A stretch of 64,000 nucleotides of DNA, from the NCBI RefSeq assembly GCF_010093535.1, contig NW_022985191.1, forward strand, positions 280,240 to 344,239. The letters run 5' to 3'. The notes below the pieces were generated by a model. The model was not told where the DNA came from. It saw only the letters and a list, made by a program, of their open reading frames with translations, and made no database searches. The stretch is from Lindgomyces ingoldianus (Eukaryota; Ascomycota; Dothideomycetes; Pleosporales; Lindgomycetaceae). A program made the translations under genes and the position numbers. Positions 35,285 through 47,689 of the stretch are shown here, piece after piece (the first letter of the stretch is position 1; the number at the start of each line of letters is the position of its first letter).

Positions 35285-35905
35285 ACTTACACTTTATAAA
35301 GTACTTTATTTTATTACTTATTTTTTAGAAAAAGTAATAACAGAGCACTTACACTTTATAAAGTACTTTATTTAGTTACTTATCTTTTAGAATAGTAGAT
35401 TAATCTTTTACATTATACAGCAAGCTCTGCTACTGTATAAAGTAAGAAGAAGATAGTATAAGATGTACACTAAAGCTACTAAAGCTGCACAACTTAGTAG
35501 CTAAATAATAGCATATTAATTTTTTACATTATATAGTAAGCTTTGCTACTATATAAAGTAAGAAGAAGATAGTATAAGGCGCACACTAAAGCTATTAAAG
35601 CTGCACAACCTAGCAGCTAGATAATAGCAGTACCTGCGTAATCTACTACACAAGTAATTAACTTTATGCCTTATAAAGCACTTTATTTTATTACCTATTT
35701 TTTTAAAAAAAGTAATAATAAAGCACTTACACTTTATAAGGTACTTTATTTAGTTACTTATTTTTTAAAATAGCAAATTAATTTTTTACATTATATAGTA
35801 AGCTCTGCTACTATATAAAGTAAAAAGAAGATAGTGTAAGGCGCACACTAAAGCTATTAAAGCTGCACAACTTAGCAGCTAGACAACAGCAGTACCTGCG
35901 CAATC
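35285..35905 (+). repeat. Leader repeats of C1b (about 120-bp units plus spacers)
   Basis: Three copies of a ~120-bp unit (starting near 35398, 35518 and 35783; core AAAGCTGCACAAC and CTCTGCTACT) alternate with ~60-bp spacers of the type ACTTTATAAAGTACTTTATT. C1a has only two units at the matching place (about 21740-21990). Confidence 0.8.
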
Positions 35906-37239
35906 TACTAGAAAAGTAATTAACTATACTATTATAATAAAATTCTATTTGTAACTAACAACTTTATGTAATAATAGAAAAAATAAAAAATAATTCCTAT
36001 TATATAAATAACTTATAAAAGATATAAAGATATTAAAAGCAACACTATAAAATAAAACTAGCCTAAAGTACTAAAATAATAAAATTAACATGTTAGAAGC
36101 TCTAATAAGCCTATAAACTTAATTATATATAAGTTATATAATTACTAATTTATATATAATAACTTAAAAAAGCGCTACTTTTTTAAGTGTGTATATAAAG
36201 GATTTTAAAAGATAGACACTATAAGACTTCTTAGCACTTAGCTGCACATTTAAAAGGGAGCTTATATAAGTGCTAGAAAATAAAAGAATTACACTATAGC
36301 TAGGCACTAAAGGTACCTAAGCCTAGAAGCTATATAATATAGCATAAAAAAAGTAATTACACTAAAAAAGGCTTTATATGTAACCTTTATTACTATATAA
36401 GGCTCTGCATAAAAGTAGACTAAACATAATGCTGCTATTAACACTAAATATACTAGCATTACCTGCTCTTACACTTTAGCTAGCACTATACTAATTACTG
36501 TATAAATAATACATGCTACCCTACCTAACGCCTGCTCTACACCCTTAATTGTACACACTACTGTCTACAGTAGTGTATGCACTACTAATACTACCTGCAT
36601 AATCTATACTACATTACAACCTGTATAAACTTCTACTTTAAAGGGAAACTACTAAAGAAAAACTTTTAGTAGACAAAATTATATAATTTTAAAAAGCATA
36701 AAAGAAAAATAATAACTACATAGGTTAACTATACAACATTTTTATAAATAAAATAAGAATTTTTATTAATCTATATTAATAGCTAGATATTTAGAAAACT
36801 TAGTACATAGACATCTTTCTAGATATTCTAGAAAGTTAAGCAAATATGCACTATATGCACAACATAGGCCCTAGATATAACTAGAAGCATTTATATAACA
36901 CTTTAAGCATTATAATAAAAAATTTTGCGTAAAGAGAAAAAAAAAAACTATAAAAAGTAAAGTTTTATGTAAAAAGTAAGACTATTTTAGTAGAAAAGCA
37001 GCCTATTAAGTTTAACAGTAAAAAGATTAAACTTACACACAACACAGTAGTTCTTACTTAAAAGAAATAAGTAAGCTACCTTTATATAATTAACTTAGAG
37101 AATAAGGATGCTGCATAATAATATGTTAAGTAATATGTAAGAGGGGCATACATTGCATCTGTATATTAACTAAAGGCAGCATTTAACCTCTCTATTACTG
37201 CATAAACTATAGACCCTTTGCATAATAACATTAATGCAC

Positions 37240-37800
37240 TTAACACATAAATTTAATAGTAGATAGATAACAGTAAACGCAGTCTTACTTTTCTACTATT
37301 ATAGCTTAATTATGCAAAGCTGTTTATCTTTATAGATAAATTATTTACTAATAATAAAGACCTTAGCTTATAGCTAGAATTCTTAATTATATTAAGTAAT
37401 AAGGACTATATAGAGTAAAGTAACTGCTTTAAAATACTAGGCAACATTATATACTAGAATTCTACTAAGTGTAAAAGAGTAACTAGGAGTGTCTTTACTA
37501 GCAAACTGTACAGAATAGTTAGAGGGTTTAATAATGCAATTGCCCTTATAATCTGCATAAATTTAAGGTCTCTATATAATTACCTTATTAAGCTAGGCAC
37601 TACTAGTAAAAAGTAACTTATAATTAACATTATGTTACTCTACAAATTATATAAGAAAAGGGAAATTACTAAAATTAGGTAGATTAATAGTAAAAATAAC
37701 TTAGTAGATGCATGTATAAAGAAAACACTAAATTAAGCTCTTTAATTATTAGTTCTAACTAACTGCCTCTCTGTCTAGATAGAAGCATTTATAGACTAGC
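37240..37800 (+). pseudogene. Copia RNase H relic of C1b
   Basis: The frame contains GNIIYRNSTKCKRVTRSVFTSKLYRI, then LYNYLIKLGTTSKK and KREITKI with stops. The K-C-K-R-V-T-R-S/A-pattern followed by a LxKLGTT motif is the RNase H domain at the end of Ty1/copia Pol. Confidence 0.72.
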
Positions 37801-38970
37801 TAGATTTTATGCGCAAAAATGCCCTAGACTAACTAGACTAATAACACTTTTATATAAAGCTTATCTTTTTTATTTTTTTTATTATACACACTTATTTTTT
37901 TTATTATAAGATTAGAAAAGAAAGATATGTAAAAAAGACAGTCTATTTATCTAGTATACAGAAAAAGAAAAAGCTACTACCCCTTACATATAGTAGTTAC
38001 AATGCAGACCACAGCTCTACTATATGCATAAGGCGTAGGCATTAGCCTAAAAGTTAGCTAACATATAACACTTAATAAAAGAAAAAGCACTAGTAGTGCT
38101 ACTATAATAATAAGCACATAAAGTTACTAGGACTTAACTATAACTTTAGACTAAAACTACATAAAAGTACTTCTTATAACACATAACCTTTGCTGCCTAC
38201 AGCTGCAGATTAGTGCTAGTAGGCAAGACAATATTAATATTATAAAATAGTAAAGCTACTATATGCTACTTCTTAGCCTATTTATAATTAGCATTTTATA
38301 TAAAAAGAAAGTAAAAAAGCTAAAAGATTTATATATTTATACTAAAATGCTAAATAAACTACTAATTAGTAGTAGAACTAGTTAAAAAAGTAACATAAAT
38401 GCGCTCTAGGCTGCTAGACTGCATAAGGATGTTAAAGACGCCCGCACTAACAGCGCTAGAGGTAGAGGAGGAAGGCTAGAGAGACATCTCTCTCTCTCTC
38501 TATGTGTGTGTGTATGTGTGTGTATAAGCAGGAGTATCTATTACTGTTAGCACTGTATAAAAAAAGAAAAGAGCTAAAGAATTATACAGTAAGGCTTAGA
38601 AAGTAAAAGATAAAGAAAAAAAAGTAATAAAAAAAAAAGACCTTATTATATACACCTCTCTATGCACTTGCCTACACAAAGATTCTACACTATTCTAGCA
38701 TAAAACTCTACATAAAACAGTTTATATACTACTAAATTACTTATAAAGTAAGTGTATAAAGGCTAGATAATAATAGCTTAAAACACTTTACACTATTTAT
38801 AAAGCTATTTATATAGTGTAACTAGCTTATTTTAATGTACAGCATTACTAAGGCAAGTTCTAATAAATAAAGTAAAATAAAAGTAAAACATAATTAAATA
38901 AACTTACATAAACAGAAAAAAAGTAACATGTATAAAAGGTAACTCTTTAGATAAAAAGAAAAGTTGCTAG

Positions 38971-39250
38971 TGTCTATATATAGCAGCAGCGTTATAATCT
39001 AGATACAAGCAATTACGCATAAGCAGGACTACATATCTATGTTATATAATGCTTGTGCGCAAACCTCTATGCGTAAATATTTAGATATCCCCCTTTTTCT
39101 TTGTATAAAGGAAAGACAAGAGTAATAAAACTAGAAACATGTTACTCTTACTTTACCTACCTTATATGCTGTGCACACTGTACACCACTCTTACTCTTGC
39201 TACTTAAGTGCTTATACTATAAGCAGCTAGCTGTTAGAGCCTATTTAACA
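38971..39250 (+). repeat. 3' LTR of C1b (280 bp)
   Basis: The left (inner) half is RIP-mutated and the right end GAGCCTATTTAACA is conserved. Confidence 0.92.
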
Positions 39251-39255
39251 GGCTA

Positions 39256-40356
39256 TGTAAATAGTTTTTAAAAATTAAAATAATCAAAAATAAAAAAGCT
39301 AGAATAATCTAGCTAGTATATAACATGTATATTAAAAAATTAGTAAAAAAGTTTAACTTTATAAAAAGTGTGCTTTTTCTAAAGACTTTTTTACTATTAA
39401 AAGAGCTTATAAGTAACTAAAGATTAGCATTAAAGTATAAAATTAAGAAATACTAAAAGCGCGTAAGATTACTACTTTATACTATAATTATAGTGCGCTT
39501 TAATATAGTGTTTATAGTATTCTAGCTCTTCTACTACTTAATAAACCTAAGAAAGTAGCACTTTTAGGCAGTAAACTAAGTAATTATGTACTTATACTGC
39601 ATAAAGTATACAGGCATATAGTATAAAGCACTAGAAGGTGTGTAACTTATTATGTATAAAAACATATTTTTTACTAATTACATAAAGACTAAATAATTAT
39701 TTTATAAATATATTATTTTACTTTTTAAAAAACTAATTTTATAGAAAGTAGCTTTTTAGCTAATAGTAACTATGTTTATACTAAAAGCTAAGCTGCTAGC
39801 TTTAGCGCATATTATAAAAAAATTACTAGCTTTAAAACACTTTTTTAAAAAGCTTACTTTAAAGCTAGGCACACTATAGTAGATCTACTATAATAACTAG
39901 CAGATAATTTAGTTAGTAGTAGAGAAGAACACTTAGGTAACTACTTACCTACACTATATTAATATCTAGAACATGTAGCTGCGCTAGAAGCATATAAAAG
40001 AATCTTTTAAAGTGCGCTATATTAAAATAAGTAATATGCTAGTAAATAAACCTATAAAGTACTTACTAAAATAGTAATTTAAGTACTTTAAGCAGCTTTT
40101 TAACTTTAAAGACATGTAAATAAGCTTTTAAAAAAAGAAAGTATTAATTATTAATAGTAAAAACATTTTTATACTACTTAAAAATAAAGGTTTTATTTAC
40201 TAGTAGAGACACTCTTCTATGCTATAAAGTTTAAGTAGGGATTTAGTATATAAGATGTGTAAAAACATAAAATACTTAAACTATAAAAAGATTAATAAGC
40301 TTACCTAAGAGCTTCTTAGCGCGCTAGTAACGCGCTAGAAGCCTAGGGGAAACGTT
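39256..40356 (+). pseudogene. RIP-degraded unidentified coding relic
   Basis: No open frame remains, but one plus-strand frame from about 39840 reads RHTIVDLL, LADNLVSSREEHLGNYLPTL, YLEHVAALEAYKRIF with stops only at TAG/TAA, as expected of a RIP-mutated protein. I could not assign it to a family. It is probably another transposon internal region, continuous with 33838-34951. Confidence 0.35.
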
Positions 40357-40545
40357 ACTCTACTCCTTCTTCTTCTTCTCCTCCTCCTCCTCCTTCTCCT
40401 CCTCCTCCTCCTCCTCCTCNNNNNNNNNNTTCTCCTCCTCTTCCCCCTCTTCCTTCTTCTCCTCCTCTTCCTTCTTTTCTTCCTTCTTCTCTTTTTTTTT
40501 CTCCTCCTTCTTCTTCTTCTCTTTCTTTTTCTTCTCCTTTACTAT
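40357..40545. repeat. Polypyrimidine CTC/CTT tract with assembly gap
   Basis: An almost pure C/T strand of CTC, CTT and CCT triplets is interrupted by ten N at 40420-40429. The gap lies in the repeat and its true size is unknown. Confidence 0.95.
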
Positions 40546-40588
40546 ATTCTTTTTAAGTAAAGCTTAAAGAACTAGCTAAAGCTAAAAT

Positions 40589-40888
40589 TGTAACGATTCT
40601 CATGAATCGTTCCATCTCGGGTCGCCCGGAACCTCCGGAAGGCCCCCGTATCGGCCCCGACCTCGACCTGGCCCCGACTATGCCCCGCCCCCTGCTGTTA
40701 CCCCTATTCCCTCATGTATTTAGTCGCACCTCGCCCCTGTAGCTAGCTCAGTAGTTTTCTGATATCCTTTCGTACAAGGCCTATAGGTGTCAATGGCATT
40801 CCCAGGTTCAGAGTCCCCACGCACTCCCATATGCCTCTGAGTGGATTCCCACCGCATTCGGACCCATTGTCTTGCCTGCGCCGTTACA
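40589..40888. repeat. GC-rich solo LTR, family S2 (300 bp)
   Basis: It starts TGTAACGATTCTC and ends GCGCCGTTACA, with perfect duplication AAAAT (40584-40588, 40889-40893). It carries no RIP. Sequences resembling polymerase III boxes occur inside: TAGCTCAGTAG at 40744 (A box) and GGTTCAGAGTCC at 40805 (B box, one base off). An LTR origin fits the inverted TGTAACG/CGTTACA ends best; a tRNA-derived SINE is the alternative. Confidence 0.75.
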
Positions 40889-40893
40889 AAAAT

Positions 40894-41630
40894 ATAGCTT
40901 CTAGCCTATTAGTCTAATCTAAGGTATAACATATAATCTCTATAGAGAAGCTTACCTGCTTATCCTCTGTAATAAAAGCTATAATAAAGCGCCGCGCATA
41001 GACAACAGTAATAAGGGGACTATAAATAGGTTAAAAGCTAGATCACCTTACACACTGCTATAGGGCTTATAAGGGCAGGCAGCTATGCCTAGAGGAACAG
41101 CGCTAACAGCGTGAACTGCTAGTAGTAGAATTATAGCACTCCCTACTAGAGCGCCCCGCAAGCGCACTCTTTATGCAGCCTAGACAGGACTGCGCGCGGA
41201 GCGCACCAGGGGGAGGCTGGCGGGGGGTGGTAGACGCGGGCTGGCAGGGGGTGGGCGCAGGCCTGCGGGCAGCGCAGCTCCGCAGAGCGGCGGCACGCAA
41301 GCGGGCGGCTCTTTTGGCTTTATTAAGCTATAGATGCATGTTAGCAGAGATTATAGACAAGTTTAAAGTTATTTTTAGAGCTTTTAAAAGCATTAACTTA
41401 CACACAGCATGTTAGTTAGACTTATAGAAAAGAAGCTTAAAGAGCAGAAGAATTTATTTACCTTTGTTATAGTAGGCACAGCGCGCATGTAACCTGCGCT
41501 GCCTAGGGAAACAAGCATTGCGCTGCCTAGGGCAATAAGCATAAACATAGAGTAAACGCGCAGCGCAGCTCTAATAAGCTAAGTTAACGCTCTACGCAGG
41601 TGAGCTGCTGCGCAGCCCACCTAGGGGGTG
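40894..41630. other. Mixed-composition region, no gene accepted
   Basis: It holds a GC-rich patch (41190-41310), two copies of GCGCTGCCTAGGG (about 41500-41540) and, directly before the S1 LTR, a polypurine-like CCTAGGGGGTG resembling the tract next to the C2 LTR. It could be the remains of an internal region of the S1 element. The overlapping frames at 41103-41415 on both strands follow from GC richness. Confidence 0.4.
41205..41275 (+). other. G-rich tract, possible G-quadruplex
   Basis: On the plus strand G runs of 5, 6, 3, 5 and 3 lie within about 60 bases (GGGGG, GGGGGG, GGG, GGGGG, GGG), separated by 1-10 bases. This meets a relaxed G-quadruplex pattern in an otherwise AT-rich area. 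Confidence 0.55.
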
Positions 41631-41801
41631 TGTCGCGTACACTGAGAGCCTTGGCTGGGAGCCTGGGGCGCAGCTCGGGATCTGGAGATAGTATGTTCCG
41701 AAGCTTGGTGTATATAAAAAGAGCCTTCAACTCTCTTAGATAGCAGAGTCACTTCATCCGATCTTCTAAACAGCTACTGCCAGGCTATTTTATCCTCTAC
41801 A
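41631..41801 (+). repeat. LTR of family S1, copy 2 (171 bp)
   Basis: It has the same TGTCGCGTACACT start and TATCCTCTACA end as copies 1 and 3, but the 20-bp U3 repeats are reduced to a single partial unit. It has no matching 5-bp duplication (GGGTG left, ATAGC right). The purine-rich CTAGGGGGTG before it suggests a 3' LTR left from a larger element. A TATA box (TATATAAAAAGAGCC) follows the conserved block. Confidence 0.75.
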
Positions 41802-42227
41802 ATAGCTATATTAATAGTACTATTAATAAGAAGAGTTTATAATATTATAATTTTAAGCTCTTAGCTAAAAGCTTAAAATAAATTACTATTTATACCTTCT
41901 AGATAATTAGATAATACTATATTAATAGAAGAGAGTATTAATAGAATAAGAAAAGTAGTATAAGTTAGAAGGTTAGGTAGGTGATAGAAGTTAAGAAATT
42001 TCAGAAATACAGCGCTAAACATAAATAGGCAACTATTACAACCTCTAACTGTATTAACTCCGAGTTACCTCATCTTATATTCACTACTCTAACGCACTAA
42101 AGAATCCTGTATCCTATAGTAAACCCTCTAAGATCTAGAAGATTCAAGTCTATTAATTAAGTTAATTAAGCAGGCACGATTTGCTTAATTAACTTGGTAA
42201 ATTTCATCTGCTTAATTGACTTAATTA
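41802..42227. other. Non-coding flank of the pogo insertion
   Basis: No gene is seen. From about 42155 it contains repeated TTAATTAA / GCTTAATTAAC stretches forming an AT-rich imperfect palindrome with 56647-56680 once the pogo element is removed. Confidence 0.5.
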
Positions 42228-42584
42228 ACGTACCTAACGGGTTGGCCGGCCACACAGGTTAGCCGGCCACTTTTGCCAAGCCCCTACTAAAACCACCCTA
42301 TTCTCTCGCAAAACAGCCTACTTTAGCCCTATATAAAGTAATATAACATAAGATATTATTTAGAGTCTACTTCTGCTACTTACTTTATGTACATAAGTTA
42401 TACTTAGTTTAATTACACTGCCTATATTACTTTTAACTTAGCTTACTTTTTTTAGCGCACACCTGTGTTTTTAGCTTCTTTCTATTACTACGCGCTTTAA
42501 ACTCCTTTAAAGTAGTTAAATAAGCTCTATTCTTAACTATTAAGGTCTTTTTTACCTAAATTTACTTTCTTTTATGTAATTTAT

Positions 42585-43202
42585 TGTTACGGCCAACAGT
42601 CAGACCGTAATAACCCAACTAGCTGTCCCACACAGCCCGAACGATGTCGGATGGAAGGCGCTCAGCCCCACGCTAAGCGAATCACGTGACAGGACGGATG
42701 AGGAATGGCTTTGGCTTTTAGATAAAAGCCTTGCAGAGTGCACTGTCTAATAGAAACTAAAGCATTGCAGGTAATGCAGGCATTGCAGGTGGTTGTAGGC
42801 AATGCATGCAACACCTGCAACGCATGCAAACGCATGTAAACCCTATGTATATAGTTTTAATTACAACTATAGTTAAAAGGTTATAATTACTGTTAAGTTT
42901 ATTATTTAGTCTTTACTATTTAATAAACTAAGAGGCATTAAAACCTTTATAAAGAGGACTTTACTGCCTTGTATATTTTACACTATATATACCTCTATCT
43001 TTATCTTTATAGATTACGTTTACTAGCCCCCTATACAGCTGCTAGGTTAAACCACAACCTGCCTCTTATATCTCACCCTGCCCTGTACTCTGCTTAATAG
43101 ACTGTACACCTGATCTAGCTAAGTCCTATCTCTCTCTGCTAACTACCCTATAGGCTGTTGTACTCCTAAAAATACTATTTTGCTAGAGTAAGGATTGTAA
43201 CA
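42585..43202 (+). repeat. 5' LTR of G1c (618 bp)
   Basis: It starts TGTTACGGCCAACAGTC and ends GTAAGGATTGTAACA. A U3 segment at 42765-42845 has repeated GCATGC and TGCAGG words, and a TATATATACC box lies near 42985. Confidence 0.92.
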
Positions 43203-44221
43203 GTAATTACTACTACCTGCAAAGTATGGCTACTACCACCTTAGATATTAGCATAACAGGTGCTTTAGCTGCTAGCACTAGCTAGACCCCTACAGCAACT
43301 AAAAAAGCATAAAATTAGTAAATACTTTACCTCTAAAATAAGCTTAAACAGCTTAAACAACACTTCTAGCTTTAAGCATAGTAAAGACTTTTAAACATTT
43401 ACTAGGTCTAAGCTTTCTAGCTAGAAGTAGCAAAACTTTAAAACATTATTTAAGAAAAAACTAGTATTAAATTAAAAAAACCTTATGTTTAGCCCTTTTT
43501 AAGGCATTTAATAGCCTTACTAAAGACTTAAAATCTTTCTTTACTAAGTGCTACTTTTACATGTAATATAATAAAGGCGCTTTTAGAATAAATAAAGAAA
43601 TAATTTTATAAATAAGCCTACACTTAAAAAGATTACCTACTATTTAGTTTTAACTTTACACTAATAACTAGATAAACTATAAGGCAAATAGTAAGCCTTT
43701 ACTACTAGAAACATAAAAAGTTTTTAGTAGCATTAATTTTTTTAAAGCAGCTCTAACTATAATCTATAAGTTAGTTAATAAAGAAAAATAAGTAGTTAAC
43801 AAGATAAACACTTTCTAACAGGGTAATAGCTCTGTCTAATAATATGCAGCCTGCTTTAGAGAACTGCTAGCTATCTGCAGATAGACAGATAAAAAAGCTA
43901 TAAGATAAATATTTTATAAAAGACTTTTAAACACTATTAAAAACAAATTTATTTATATAAGAAAGCTAAAAAGCTTTAAGGATTATGTTAAAAAAGCGCT
44001 TACCTATAATAAAAGACATGCTAAACGCTGTAGTAAAAAAAAAGGCTAAATAACTAGAAAACCTAAATAGTTCTAGAAAAAAAAAAGTTCTATAAACTAA
44101 TATAAAACCTATAGATCTTAGCTACGCTAAACATATGTGTAGCTTTTTAAAAAAGAAAAGTTATACCTCTAAAAGTGTAAAGCTACTTTTAAATAAAGAA
44201 TAAAAAAAATAGCTTAAAAAG

Positions 44222-44280
44222 AAGGCATACCTTAACTATAAAAAAGTAGGCTACTTTTATTAGAAATGCCTAGACTCTAA
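44222..44280 (+). pseudogene. Gag zinc-knuckle relic of G1c
   Basis: The frame reads YLNYKKVGYFY-stop-KCLDSK. It aligns residue for residue with the knuckle of G1a, in which C, C and H are kept; here they are Tyr, as TGC-to-TAC and CAC-to-TAC RIP changes produce. Confidence 0.7.
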
Positions 44281-44969
44281 ATAACTAAAAAATAAAGATA
44301 GTAAATTAACTATAAAAGTAATGCATATAAAATAAGGCCTAACAAGATAAGAGATTCTAGACTAGCTAGATAAACACCTCTACTAGAGATATAGAGACAA
44401 TTACAAGTCTAACAGATGCCTAATAGAATACTAGGAAGTTAAGGTATAAGACAGTAATAAAGTTTTTAAAGCACTAGAACAAGCTGCTACTTATAAAAAA
44501 TAGTAAGGCTACACCTAAGCTACAACATATGTTGTAAATGTTAAAAAAAAGAAAGAATAGTTTCTTTTAAAATAACTAATAATAAAAATCTTTACTTAAA
44601 AACTAAGATACTAATTTACTTATAAAGACTATTAGAAATGTGGCAACACACACTAACTAAAAGACTACAAAAAATTAATATATAAAGTACACATTAATAA
44701 CAACATTAAAACTTATAGTATACTAAAAGAAATTGCTAAGACATATTACACAGTTATAAACATAAATAAATAATAGAAGATGTTCTAGAAAATCCTTAAA
44801 AAGAGTAAGAGCTCTAACTAGTAATACACACTACTACTAACACTAAATCTATGCTAAGAATAAGCTAACACTCTTTTTTTAGCATTAGCTATTACTTAAA
44901 AAGATCTAGAAACTTAATAAAACAAAGAATACTACATTTTCTATAAAAGTAGATAACATAATAAGTTTT

Positions 44970-45287
44970 TGTCACGATTGTGCACGAGTAAGGTTATAGA
45001 GCTTCACGGAGGTCTAGTTTAATTACTACGTAAGGTATTATAGTAGGTACAAGACATTGTGTGAGAAACAGGAAGGTTTAGGAGGAAATTAGTAATTAAA
45101 TACTTAGCTTAAAAGTCTAAGCACTTTAGGTATAAATTAAGCCTGTTCTAGGTTTAGTTAGTGTTAAAGTAGTTTATGCTTAAGTTTATGTCTATGTTGT
45201 GTTATATTTATGTTAGACGTGCACTAATAATACTCTAGTACATGTCTAATATAGTTATGTCTAGGATCTAGAGAGGATACTGTAACA
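44970..45287 (-). repeat. 3' LTR of G2c (318 bp)
   Basis: It starts TGTCACGATTGTGCACG and ends ATACTGTAACA, followed by the C-rich complement of the polypurine tract (ACCCCCCCC). Confidence 0.92.
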
Positions 45288-47689
45288 GTACCCCCCCCTT
45301 TATTAGAAAGGGAATCCTTTACATTAGTAGTTCTAGCATTAAGTTGTCTTTATTAGAGTACAAGTTTAGTTTAGATAGGTATTAGGCGTAAAATTAAGTT
45401 ACTGCAGAGTTTTCTTGCAGGGCTTTTGCAGGTTCCTATAACAGTTTGTTGTATTTAGTCTATTTTATAAGGTATTTATAAATATGTTTTTTTTTATTAA
45501 ACTAGATCTATTTAATGTCTTTTATAACATATTCTAGTTTATTGTTTATAATAACAAGTTTAAGTAGCAGGTTTAGCTGTCTAGGTAGATAGTTAGATTT
45601 AGAGGCTACTTAGCGCAGCAATAATACGTGGAACACAGGGTGTATCTTTATGCTGTTAGGTAGGATTAATTAGTAAGCATGCAATAAAACTATATAAGCT
45701 ACTATAAAAGGGCTAAAGTTCTTCTAATTAAGTTTCTTTAATTATTAGTTTATTTAGATATTTCTAGCGTCTAGCTAGACCTTCTTGCCAGCTGCATACG
45801 CAAGGGTAAGGGTTTAGAATTAGTTTACGTACTCTTATTAAAGAGCTTAAGCCTATGTAAGCTTTTTATAAACATATTTAGATATATTTTAGATCTTATT
45901 AATAAGTCTATTTACATCTATTACTTATATAGATTAATAAGTTAGTTAGAGGGTATTTAAAAGTAGTTTAAATCTTATTTAGGGGTAGTATCTGTAGTTT
46001 ACTAAAAATAAGGATACTTATGTTAATTTAAATGTTATGTTATTAGCTTTAAACTATGCTATAGCTAACTATTTTACCTAGTTGTCCTACTAGTAGTTTA
46101 TGTACACTTATAGGACTTATTCTATTACAGTGTTTGTGTTCTTAGTCTAGCTGTTAGTCTCTAGGTAAAAAGCTGTAGATAGATAGAGGATAATTTAAAG
46201 CTATTTACAGAGTTTATCCTAGAAGGCTAAGACAAACTGTGTACCTCTATCTAATATAATTATGTTAGGCAGGCTATAGTAAACTTATATGTATTAGTAG
46301 AATAACTAGGCTATATTAGAGGCAGTTATAGAGGAACATAGTATTAAGTGTTAATACTTAGTTAAGTAATTAATAACTACTATAATATTTATGTACCTTT
46401 TAGATAAAAGTAGGTTTATAATAAAATTAATTAATATGTCTTTTTAAGCTTGTTTAGGAATTAGGAGTAGTTTAAGTAGGCTATTATACTTTTTTTAAGA
46501 GGCCTTTACTTTACAGTAAGTATAGCAACATAATACGTATTAGCGTACAGTATAGAACATGCGGGGCTAGTAGTACTCTCTCTATAGTAGGTTAAGAGTC
46601 TTTCCTCTGCCTAGGTGTCCTTTAACAGGTAAGTTATGTATAATTTAGAGTAGTTTAATTCTTAGTTTATTAGAATTAAAAATTATAAGTTAGTTATAGT
46701 AATATAGCTTACTATTTTAGTTTTTATAATTAGCTAGTGTTACCTTTTTTAACTAACTAGTGCTGTTTTAGAGCAGGTTTAAGGTTTCTTAGATAAATTT
46801 ATTATTTAAATACTTATTAGTAATAATCTAATTAATTATTTAATTTATTTTATTTAAGTTAAGGTCTAAAAATAGCTTAGGTTAGAGTAAAGTTTAGTAT
46901 TAAGCCTTTTACACTTTTTTTTAAGCAAGGACATCTTAAGATTGCTTTATAAGAGCATTTAGTTTCCCTTTATTTTAACTAGAATAATAAGTAATCTTAA
47001 AATTAAAACAGAATAAGTATTTAAACTAATAAGCTTATTAGTAGCTAAGTTATTTTATAGTTATAAAGTACTATAAGTTTTTATAGTTAGATAAGACCTA
47101 TATTAGATGCGCTGCACTTTCTAGTTTAGGTTGCTATTATTTAAAGTAGTATACTATAGTAAGTAATTTTTTATTGTAAATCTTATAATTGCTTTTTGCA
47201 GGACTTATTTTTTTTAAGAAATATATAATAGGCTTAATAGTCCTATCTAGCTTAGTCTAGGAGAGAACTCCTGCTACTATGTAGTCTAAGGCATTAGCTT
47301 CTATAAGTATTAGTAGTTTAAGGTTAAAGTAGTAGAGTATTAAAGCTTTAGTAAAGGCTTTCTTTAGCTAGTTAAAAGACTATTAGTAATTTAAGTTAAA
47401 GTTAAATTAAATCCCTTTTTTAGTAAGTGTAATTATAAGGCTTACTTACTATAAAAAGTTATTAATAAATTATTAGTAAAAGTTAGTAAATTCTATAAAA
47501 GCTTAAATATCTTTTATGTCTTTTAAGTATTACTAATCTAGCATAGTCTAAACTTTAATAGGGTCTATTTAAATGCTATCTGTAGAGATTACATATTCTA
47601 AATATGTAACCTTTAATTAGTAAAACTTATATTTGTCTATGTTAAGTTACAGACCTACTTCTTCTATAGCCTTTAGCACTAGGCGTACA

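Larger units (their letters stand above)
34952..39250 (+). mobile_element. Copia C1b, 4.30 kb
   Basis: LTRs of 280 bp (34952-35231, 38971-39250) begin TGTCTGTACGCAGC and end CTATTTAACA, with duplication GGCTA (34947-34951, 39251-39255). A leader with repeated ~120-bp units (35285-35905) is followed by a mutated gag-like frame and the copia RNase H end (37240-37800). Most of integrase and reverse transcriptase seems absent. It is 171 bp longer than C1a, largely through an extra leader repeat. Confidence 0.88.

Noticed and set aside
40741..40820. Possible tRNA gene
   Set aside because: A- and B-box-like words are present, but no cloverleaf with acceptor and anticodon stems can be drawn.
41103..41415. 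Overlapping frames of 65 and 80 codons
   Set aside because: Both come from a GC-rich patch with no stop codons by composition; the peptides are low-complexity Ala/Arg/Pro or Gly, with no domain.
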